Shown one piece after another: positions 46,751 through 64,000 of a DNA stretch of 64,000 nucleotides. The notes beneath the pieces were generated by a model that saw nothing but the letters and a program-made list of their open reading frames with translations, was not told where the DNA came from and made no database searches. Position 1 is the first letter of the stretch; the number at the start of each line of letters is the position of its first letter. A program made the translations under genes and the position numbers. Source of the stretch: Cyanophora paradoxa (taxonomy: Eukaryota; Glaucocystophyceae; Cyanophorales; Cyanophoraceae); contig QPMI01000044.1 of the NCBI GenBank assembly GCA_004431415.1, positions 124,001 to 188,000 on the forward strand, written 5' to 3'.

Positions 46751-47821
46751 CTGTGCTTGAGCGCTCGCGTTAATGATGATCAGTGCGCGTCGCTTAAATT
46801 GAAGTTATTCGCCTCCGAATTTTCCCGTTCTTGTTCTTCTTCTTTCTCTGTGGAGTATTTTCGCTGTAAATCTAGATTCGTGTTAGCCTTTCATCACGAT
46901 CTTTCTCTTATGTATGGGGCGATGGTCGTTTTTCTTCTGTTCTAGCTACAGCCCTATCGCGCTTACAGATATGGGCAGGACTGGGTGTGAGTTACATCCT
47001 TTACAGATCCTCTCTTCCAAGTGCATAAAATTAGTGTTGGCCACGAGGCCGTTTTAACGAAATTGTCTGATAGCCGTTTCATTCGAAAGCTTCACCTAGC
47101 TGCAGTGCATGATCATGATCATGAGTAATTATGTAATTAATCGTATCATGATCATTGGCTACAATCGGTTGCAATTGATAATGCGCGGCATCTGCATGCG
47201 CAGCCGGTGACTCTGTGATATCCATATCGATCATGATCATGAAGCCGAGTCGCCGAGTCCGGCCTCCTAGGGCCTCGCGAGTCGCGATCGATATCGGCCT
47301 CGAGCTCCGGCCTCGAGTCAGGATTGATCGCGATATATATAATATATCTCAGTTTACAAGTCAAGTCCCCCCCCCCCCCCCCCCCACTTCACGATTGGCC
47401 CTCAAGGCTTCAATTCTCGAGCTCAGGCTAAGGACTGCGATATTTTAATACGAAGGGAATGGTACGAATATTGACCGTGAATTCTTATAAAATGCAACGT
47501 GGCACTACAGTTACATTAACATCGAGCTCGATCGCGAGTACAATTGCAAGTGCTGCCAACCGGTTACTGTACACTACAATTATTACCGCGAGCATGGTGC
47601 ACAGAAAGCCTGCTGTGACTGCAAAATTAAACTACACTAGTACTGATGCGGGTGATCTGAGATTGCTGCCTGGATGTTATTATGTGCACGGGACAGGAGA
47701 TTGAGAATTTCTGAAGCTTAAACGAAGAAAGTTACCAAAAAAGCAGAGCATAACATAATAATGCCGCGACTTGGCGAAATGCTGGACATCGGTATACATC
47801 TCTGAATTCCGAAGAAATTCT
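46751..47821. other. AT-rich intergenic region between convergent F5 and AOX copy 2
   Basis: No gene was recognised. There are ATGATCATGATCATGA palindromes near 47108 and 47225, a C run of about 21 bases (47368-47388), and an AT-rich segment (47440-47820). The right part (about 47500-47690) is the inverted counterpart of the sequence downstream of AOX copy 1. Confidence 0.5.
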
Positions 47822-49431
47822 TTAGGCATGAGTGTGGCCGTGGCCCTGATCGCCCTTAGCCGCCGCGCGCCGCTCGAGGATCTCATCTGCAGACAGCGAG
47901 AACGTTATAATTAGGAGGCGGAGGAGGCGGATGCGAAGACGTTTTGGAGGCGCGAGCGCGAGGCGCACCGGCGATGTAGTGGTTGACGTCGCGGTGGTTG
48001 ACCTCGTCGGCGCGCGTCGCGACGACGACCTCCCGCAGCGTCGCGTCGGCCGGCAGGCTCCAGTAGTCGATCGCGATCTGTGTACTCGGCGTCAGACAGG
48101 GCTGCAGCTGGCCATGGTAGAAAAAATAGGGGCGGGGGCGGGGGCGGGCCTTGGGGGCGGGGATGTTCTTGATGCGGCCGGCGTCGATCTCGTTGAGGTA
48201 TTGCGTGTACGAGACGACGGCCTCCTCCTCGAGGTACCCCACGAAGCGGTGGCACGTCTTCGGGAAGAAGGCGTACAGGAAGATGTAAAGAGAGGTGAAC
48301 ACAGCCTGGGATATTAAACGAGAGTTTAAGTAAGTAATGCAAGATAACCATTCAAAATGATTAATATTTGAGGTCGGGTTTGGGGCACCTGGACGGCCAT
48401 GACGAGGCCGCGCTCGAAGAGGTTGGGCCTGGCGATCTCCATGAAGACCATCAGGTGCATCCGCTCGTTCTCCGCCTCGTCCAGCATCGTCTGCGCGGGC
48501 AGCGAAGCTTAAGGGTCAGAATGAGCTCGAGCCTAATTATAATTATAAGGTTTACAAGTTGTATTAGAAGTGTAGCACCTGGATGTGGTTGTTGTCGTGC
48601 TGGATATAGCGGAGGGATCGGAGGTGGTTGATCATCGCTGCGGGCGACTGAGTCAGCTGCACGCGCGAGCGCGCGCGGCCGGGCGCGCCGGCGCCGGCGC
48701 CTCGCCGCCTCAGGCGCACCGGAGACGAAGCCGGGGACGCCGGCGACGGTCTCGAGGACGATGGCGCGGTGCCCGTACCGCTGCGCCGGCGCGTGGGCGC
48801 GGGTCAGCGCCCAACTTGGCAAGCTTTCAAGGGCCGGGGCGGGGCGGGGCGGGGTGTACCTTGGAGAAGAGGAGGTCGGCCCAGAAGCGGAGGAACTTGA
48901 CGACGCCCTTGGCCGCCCAGTCCGACGCCCCCTCCGGCGCCACTCGCGTCACCAGGTCCACCTGCCCGCGGCCGCCCGCACGTGAGCACGAGCCGGGCTC
49001 GCGCGAGCCGGGATTGGGGCGGGCGGACCTTGTTCCAGTCCATGTTGGGGGGCAGGTAGGGGCTCACGTGCAGGTGCCCGCCGTCGTGGATCTCCTTCTC
49101 CCGAATCTCCGCCGCCTGCGCCCCGGCGCGCGTCAGCGAAGCTGAGGTCGCGACCCTCGGTGCGCATGCACGTGTCGCACTGCGGCATGCGCGTGCGCAC
49201 CTTGTACGCGGGGAGAGGGAAGGCGGCGGGGCGGCTGGTGCTGAAGGCGCGCGCCGGCTGCCTGAAGAGTGCGCTGGCGCGCCGGAGGCCGAGCGCGGCG
49301 ACGCCGACGGCCAGCGCCGAGGCGCACGCCGGCGCGCACGGCCGCGCGGCCGCGAGCAGCTGGGCGGCGCAGGGGCGGGCCGCGAGGGCGGCGCTTGTGG
49401 AGGCCGCGAGGCCGAGGCGGGCGATCGACAT
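47822..49431 (-). CDS. AOX: Mitochondrial alternative oxidase, copy 2
   Basis: This is an inverted, near-identical copy of the oxidase at 22099-23759, with the same nine-exon layout. Exon 1 (49431-49201) has the same presequence, and exon 2 is 49115-49029. LETVAG, NERMH, YLEEEAV and [12 protein letters not shown] are all intact, so it should be catalytically competent. The GC donor before the RADEVNH exon is kept (CCCAAG/GCCCGC). Differences include [13 protein letters not shown] in exon 5, [12 protein letters not shown] in exon 7, and a shorter tail ([14 protein letters not shown]). The stop is at 47822. Its exon 1 is a breakpoint of the tandem triplication to the right, so promoter fragments with truncated exon 1 follow at 51158-51266 and 52994-53102. 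Confidence 0.95.
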
Positions 49432-51157
49432 GGCGGCGGGGCGCTGGACTGGGGCTGCGACCGCAGCGAACTCCGGAGGCGAAGATAGAGAGCCGCTGCT
49501 GCTGCTGCTGAGCGCGCGCAGAGAACGAGTGCGAGGCAGACCGGCGCGGCCGCGGTTTTGTGCGCGCGGCGGTTGGCGACGCTTCGGAAAAGTGCGTCAC
49601 GTCTCCGTGACACGTCGGACTCGGGGGCTCCGAAGAGGGCGAACTTGGCACGAAGCGGCGCGTCGAGTCCGGATCCGTCGACGCCGGGGCGTAAATTAAA
49701 AAAAGGGTGATTAAAAAAACGGCTCCGAAGAGTCCGAAGTTCTCCGACTCGCGAGCTTCCCCGAATTTGAAGCCTCTTTTGAGTCCGAACTGACCCGAAG
49801 CGGCATGAATTCGAATGTTCGGCTCGAGCTCCGACTCGAAGCGGCGCACGTGCACCGTGACGGCTTCACCACCGTGACGCCGTGTGACAGTACACGACTG
49901 GACGTGGGCCGGTGGGCCGTCGCCGACTCGGCGAGTCGACGCCGAGACTGCCGAGTCGCCGAGTCGACGCCGACTCGCCGGCGAGAGTCGCGGGCCCGCG
50001 GCCCGCGGCCGCCCCGGCCGGGCCCGGCGTAGTACCGTAGGGTCCTGGGTCCGTAGTACTGGTACCGTAGTAGTCGCGGGCCTGCAGCTGATTCCGCCGC
50101 CCGACTCGGCGGACTCGCGGTCCGCCGCCGCGGCCGCGGCCCGCGGCCTGGCCAGTGGCCCGCGGGCCGCGGCCGCCGGCCGCCCGCGGCCCGCGCGGCC
50201 GTCGCGCGCCGGTCGCGATCGACGTCACGGCGTCGACGTCACCCACGCGCGCGTGCGCATGCGCCGTCGATCGCCGATCACGCGGTCACGCCGTGACGTC
50301 GACCCGGTGACCGTACGATCGCGGCCGCCCCGGCGGTCCGGCGGCGGACCGGCGGCGGCGGGCCGGCGGCGGGCCGCCGGCGGCGGTGCCCCGCGCGGCG
50401 CGCGGCCGCGAGGCCCGCGACCGTCGGACACCGCCGGGCGTCGATCGGCCGACGCCGTGACGGTCACCCGGGCTCGAGAGCTCACCCCGCGGCCGGGAGC
50501 CCGGCCCGGGCCGGCGCGGCGGCCGGCCGCCGGCGCCGGCCCGGCGGCCGCGGGCAGCCGGCGCGCGGTCGCGATCGCACCGGCCCTGTCGCAGGCCCGG
50601 CCTGGCACGCAGTTGGGCGCGGTTGCCAAGTTGCGCCGCAACTTGGGCGCAGTTGGGCGCAAATTCCCGCCGCGCAATATTACTAAGTTGATTGGGCAGT
50701 TGCCAAGTTGGGCGAAAATTGAACCAGTTGATCATGACTCAGTGAGGCAGTTTCTGCTCAACTGCTCAAACCGCCGCGGCCGGGCGGCAGGCGGTGTCAT
50801 GAATCAATGATCATGAATCATGATACGATTCAATGTCATGATAATATAATTAAAATTTTATAACCCTCATAAAGGCCCCCCCCCCCCCTCCTCCCCCCCC
50901 CCCGGATCCGGATCCGGATTGACAGGGTACCCGCGCGACCATGCATGTGGCCGGGCCGGGGCCGATTGCGAGACGTACGTGTACGACGTGCAGCTGTGTC
51001 CTGGAAATTTGAGATGTACAACTGCCGGCGCCGGCAGCGCGCGCTGCAGTAGCATCGCTACCACAGCTAGCTATATAGCTAACGAGGCTGGAGGCGCCAC
51101 TGCATGACGGCGAGGTCGGCGCCGCCGGTCGTGACGAGGAAGCTGTCGTCGGCGAGG
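49323..51157. repeat. Tandem segment, unit 1 of 3 (about 1.84 kb)
   Basis: This unit runs from inside AOX exon 1, through the AOX promoter and the intergenic DNA, to inside the last EML exon. It includes GACTCGGCGAGTCGACGCC-type inverted motifs (49924-49992), CG-palindrome-rich sequence (50090-50600), an AGTTGGGCGCAAATTCCCGCC block (about 50652-50672) and a poly-C tract (50877-50904). The unit joins to the next at a shared CGAGG (51153-51157). Confidence 0.95.
51079..51157 (-). pseudogene. Truncated EML last exon (in repeat unit 1)
   Basis: It encodes the EML C-terminus from [19 protein letters not shown] to the stop at 51079, but its 5' part is replaced by AOX exon 1 sequence. It has lost the exon's splice acceptor and is not expected to be used by EML. 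Confidence 0.85.
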
Positions 51158-51266
51158 CGCACGCCGGCGCGCACGGCCGCGCGGCCGCGAGCAGCTGGGC
51201 GGCGCAGGGGCGGGCCGCGAGGGCGGCGCTTGTGGAGGCCGCGAGGCCGAGGCGGGCGATCGACAT
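51158..51266 (-). pseudogene. Truncated AOX exon 1 (in repeat unit 2)
   Basis: It keeps the AOX promoter, the ATG and about 36 codons of the presequence ([11 protein letters not shown] ... RPCAPACAS). It then runs out of frame into the EML fragment. Transcription is possible because the promoter is intact; the product would be a short chimeric peptide beginning with a mitochondrial presequence. Confidence 0.85.
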
Positions 51267-52914
51267 GGCGGCGGGGCGCTGGACTGGGGCTGCGACCGCA
51301 GCGAACTCCGGAGGCGAAGATAGAGAGCCGCTGCTGCTGCTGCTGAGCGCGCGCAGAGAACGAGTGCGAGGCAGACCGGCGCGGCCGCGGTTTTGTGCGC
51401 GCGGCGGTTGGCGACGCTTCGGAAAAGTGCGTCACGTCTCCGTGACACGTCGGACTCGGGGGCTCCGAAGAGGGCGAACTTGGCACGAAGCGGCGCGTCG
51501 AGTCCGGATCCGTCGACGCCGGGGCGTAAATTAAAAAAAGGGTAATTAAAAAAACGGCTCCGAAGAGTCCGAAGTTCTCCGACTCGCGAGCTTCCCGAAT
51601 TTGAAGCCTCTTTTGAGTCCGAACTGACCCGAAGCGGCATGAATTCGAATGTTCGGCTCGAGCTCCGACTCGAAGCGGCGCACGTGCACCGTGACGGCTT
51701 CACCACCGTGACGCCGTGTGACAGTACACGACTGGACGTGGGCCCGGTGGGCCGTCGCCGACTCGGCGAGTCGACGCCGAGACTGCCGAGTCGCCGAGTC
51801 GACGCCGACTCGCCGGCGAGAGTCGCGGGCCCGCGGCCCGCGGCCGCCCGGCCGGGCCCGGCGTAGTACCGTAGGGTCCTGGGTCCGTAGTACTGGTACC
51901 GTAGTAGTCGCGGGCCTGCAGCTGATTCCGCCGCCCGACTCGGCGGACTCGCGGTCCGCCGCCGCGGCCGCGGCCCGCGGCCTGGCCAGTGGCCCGCGGG
52001 CCGCGGCCGCCGGCCGCCCGCGGCCCGCGCGGCCGTCGCGCGCCGGTCGCGATCGACGTCACGGCGTCGACGTCACCCACGCGCGCGTGCGCATGCGCCG
52101 TCGATCGCCGATCACGCGGTCACGCCGTGACGTCGACCCGGTGACCGTACGATCGCGGCCGCCCCCGGCGGTCCGGCGGCGGACCGGCGGCGGCGGGCCG
52201 GCGGCGGGCCGCCGGCGGCGGTGCCCGCGCGGCGCGCGGCCGCGAGGCCCGCGACCGTCGGACACCGCCGGGCGTCGATCGGCCGACGCCGTGACGGTCA
52301 CCCGGGCTCGAGAGCTCACCCCGCGGCCGGGAGCCCGGCCCGGGCCGGCGCGGCGGCCCGGCCGCCGGCGCCGGCCCGGCGGCCGCGGGCAGCCGGCGCG
52401 CGGTCGCGATCGCACCGGCCCTGTCGCAGGCCCGGCCTGGCACGCAGTTGGGCGCGGTTGCCAAGTTGCGCCGCAACTTGGGCGCAGTTGGGCGCAAATT
52501 CCCGCCGCGCAATATTACTAAGTTGATTGGGCAGTTGCCAAGTTGGGCGAAAATTGAACCAGTTGATCATGACTCAGTGAGGCAGTTTCTGCTCAACTGC
52601 TCAAACCGCCGCGGCCGGGCGGCAGGCGGTGTCATGAATCAATGATCATGAATCATGATACGATTCAATGTCATGATAATATAATTAAAATTTTATAACC
52701 CTCATAAAGGCCCCCCCCCCCCCTCCTCCCCCCCCCCCGGATCCGGATCCGGATTGACAGGGTACCCGCGCGACCATGCATGTGGCCGGGCCGGGGGCCG
52801 ATTGCGAGACGTACGTGTACGACGTGCAGCTGTGTCCTGGAAATTTGAGATGTACAACTGCCGGCGCCGGCAGCGCGCGCTGCAGTAGCATCGCTACCAC
52901 AGCTAGCTATATAG

Positions 52915-52993
52915 CTAACGAGGCTGGAGGCGCCACTGCATGACGGCGAGGTCGGCGCCGCCGGTCGTGACGAGGAAGCTGTCGTCGGCGAGG
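52915..52993 (-). pseudogene. Truncated EML last exon (in repeat unit 2)
   Basis: Same structure as the fragment at 51079-51157: the EML C-terminal residues and stop codon are present, with the upstream part of the exon missing. Confidence 0.85.
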
Positions 52994-53102
52994 CGCACGC
53001 CGGCGCGCACGGCCGCGCGGCCGCGAGCAGCTGGGCGGCGCAGGGGCGGGCCGCGAGGGCGGCGCTTGTGGAGGCCGCGAGGCCGAGGCGGGCGATCGAC
53101 AT
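52994..53102 (-). pseudogene. Truncated AOX exon 1 (in repeat unit 3)
   Basis: Same structure as the fragment at 51158-51266, with an intact upstream promoter copy and about 36 presequence codons before the junction. Confidence 0.85.
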
Positions 53103-54751
53103 GGCGGCGGGGCGCTGGACTGGGGCTGCGACCGCAGCGAACTCCGGAGGCGAAGATAGAGAGCCGCTGCTGCTGCTGCTGAGCGCGCGCAGAGAACGAG
53201 TGCGAGGCAGACCGGCGCGGCCGCGGTTTTGTGCGCGCGGCGGTTGGCGACGCTTCGGAAAAGTGCGTCACGTCTCCGTGACACGTCGGACTCGGGGGCT
53301 CCGAAGAGGGCGAACTTGGCACGAAGCGGCGCGTCGAGTCCGGATCCGTCGACGCCGGGGCGTAAATTAAAAAAAGGGTAATTAAAAAAACGGCTCCGAA
53401 GAGTCCGAAGTTCTCCGACTCGCGAGCTTCCCCGAATTTGAAGCCTCTTTTGAGTCCGAACTGACCCGAAGCGGCATGAATTCGAATGTTCGGCTCGAGC
53501 TCCGACTCGAAGCGGCGCACGTGCACCGTGACGGCTTCACCACCGTGACGCCGTGTGACAGTACACGACTGGACGTGGGCCCGGTGGGCCGTCGCCGACT
53601 CGGCGAGTCGACGCCGAGACTGCCGAGTCGCCGAGTCGACGCCGACTCGCCGGCGAGAGTCGCGGGCCCGCGGCCCGCGGCCGCCCCGGCCGGGCCCGGC
53701 GTAGTACCGTAGGGTCCTGGGTCCGTAGTACTGGTACCGTAGTAGTCGCGGGCCTGCAGCTGATTCCGCCGCCCGACTCGGCGGACTCGCGGTCCGCCGC
53801 CGCGGCCGCGGCCCGCGGCCTGGCCAGTGGCCCGCGGGCCGCGGCCGCCGGCCGCCCGCGGCCGCGCGGCCGTCGCGCGCCGGTCGCGATCGACGTCACG
53901 GCGTCGACGTCACCCACGCGCGCGTGCGCATGCGCCGTCGATCGCCGATCACGCGGTCACGCCGTGACGTCGACCCGGTGACCGTACGATCGCGGCCGCC
54001 CCCGGCGGTCCGGCGGCGGACCGGCGGCGGCGGGCCGGCGGCGGGCCGCCGGCGGCGGTGCCCCGCGCGGCGCGCGGCCGCGAGGCCCGCGACCGTCGGA
54101 CACCGCCGGGCGTCGATCGGCCGACGCCGTGACGGTCACCCGGGCTCGAGAGCTCACCCGCGGCCGGGAGCCCGGCCCGGGCCGGCGCGGCGGCCCGGCC
54201 GCCGGCGCCGGCCCGGCGGCCGCGGGCAGCCGGCGCGCGGTCGCGATCGCACCGGCCCTGTCGCAGGCCCGGCCTGGCACGCAGTTGGGCGCGGTTGCCA
54301 AGTTGCGCCGCAACTTGGGCGCAGTTGGGCGCAAATTCCCGCCGCGCAATATTACTAAGTTGATTGGGCAGTTGCCAAGTTGGGCGAAAATTGAACCAGT
54401 TGATCATGACTCAGTGAGGCAGTTTCTGCTCAACTGCTCAAACCGCCGCGGCCGGGCGGCAGGCGGTGTCATGAATCAATGATCATGAATCATGATACGA
54501 TTCAATGTCATGATAATATAATTAAAATTTTATAACCCTCATAAAGGCCCCCCCCCCCCTCCTCCCCCCCCCCCCGGATCCGGATCCGGATTGACAGGGT
54601 ACCCGCGCGACCATGCATGTGGCCGGGCCGGGGGCCGATTGCGAGACGTACGTGTACGACGTGCAGCTGTGTCCTGGAAATTTGAGATGTACAACTGCCG
54701 GCGCCGGCAGCGCGCGCTGCAGTAGCATCGCTACCACAGCTAGCTATATAG

Positions 54752-64000
<9,249 letters not shown>

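Larger units (their letters stand above)
51158..52993. repeat. Tandem segment, unit 2 of 3
   Basis: This is nearly identical to unit 1; I see a few single-base and short-run changes (for example one fewer C near 51596 and in the GCCGCCCGG run near 51847). It begins with truncated AOX exon 1 and ends with truncated EML exon at CGAGG (52989-52993). Confidence 0.95.

Noticed and set aside
50225-50735. Arg/Pro-rich ORFs in the triplicated AOX-EML intergenic segment
   Set aside because: They are palindromic, CG-saturated DNA with all frames open. They differ between units through single-base indels, so they are not under coding constraint.

Overview
This window is nuclear DNA from a GC-rich eukaryote, most likely a unicellular alga or a related protist. 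The evidence is multi-exon genes with short GT-AG introns (and at least three GC-AG introns), a cyanide-insensitive alternative oxidase with a mitochondrial presequence, an alanine/serine-glyoxylate aminotransferase ending in a peroxisomal targeting tripeptide, and an EMAP-like (EML) microtubule protein with several WD40/HELP modules. A haptophyte-like alga is my best guess from GC content and GC-AG introns. I cannot prove the lineage from the sequence alone.

Layout, left to right. 1-1104: end of a leucine-rich-repeat gene (+). 1105-3849: gene-free, with a 94-bp minisatellite. 3850-9349: member F1 (-) of a five-member gene family that dominates the window. 10356-11967: F-box/LRR-like gene (+). 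12416-14310: glyoxylate aminotransferase (-, 9 exons, 403 aa). 14981-21483: F2 (+). 22099-23759: alternative oxidase copy 1 (+, 9 exons, 339 aa). 25026-30812: F3 (-, frameshifted). 33226-40096: F4 (-). 40758-46750: F5 (+), divergent from F4. 47822-49431: alternative oxidase copy 2 (-). 49323-54830: three tandem copies of a 1.84-kb segment joining AOX exon 1 to the last EML exon. 54752-64000: EML gene (-), running off the right edge.

The F family is the main novelty. Each member has, in order, a short basic N-terminus (lost or diverged in F1), an acidic patch, an AP2-like segment split by introns, a 'YESERWW...' extension, long Pro/Ala/Gln/Gly-rich linkers with KRRR-type nuclear signals, and a C-terminal region of four conserved blocks. 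The three minus-strand members also carry one or two copies of a ~150-aa beta-rich domain that I cannot name. The overall build (AP2-like domain, basic and acidic patches, Q/P/A-rich linkers) suggests nuclear, transcription-factor-like proteins. Their function is inferred.

The window has been heavily rearranged. There is an inverted AOX duplication enclosing F3-F5, a tandem triplication of the AOX-EML intergenic region with 5-bp junction microhomology, a duplicated divergent promoter, and a minisatellite that seems to have been seeded by a coding exon of the family. Exon limits are worked out base by base only for the aminotransferase, AOX copy 1 and a few other introns. For the F family and EML the outer coordinates are supported but the internal exon maps are incomplete.
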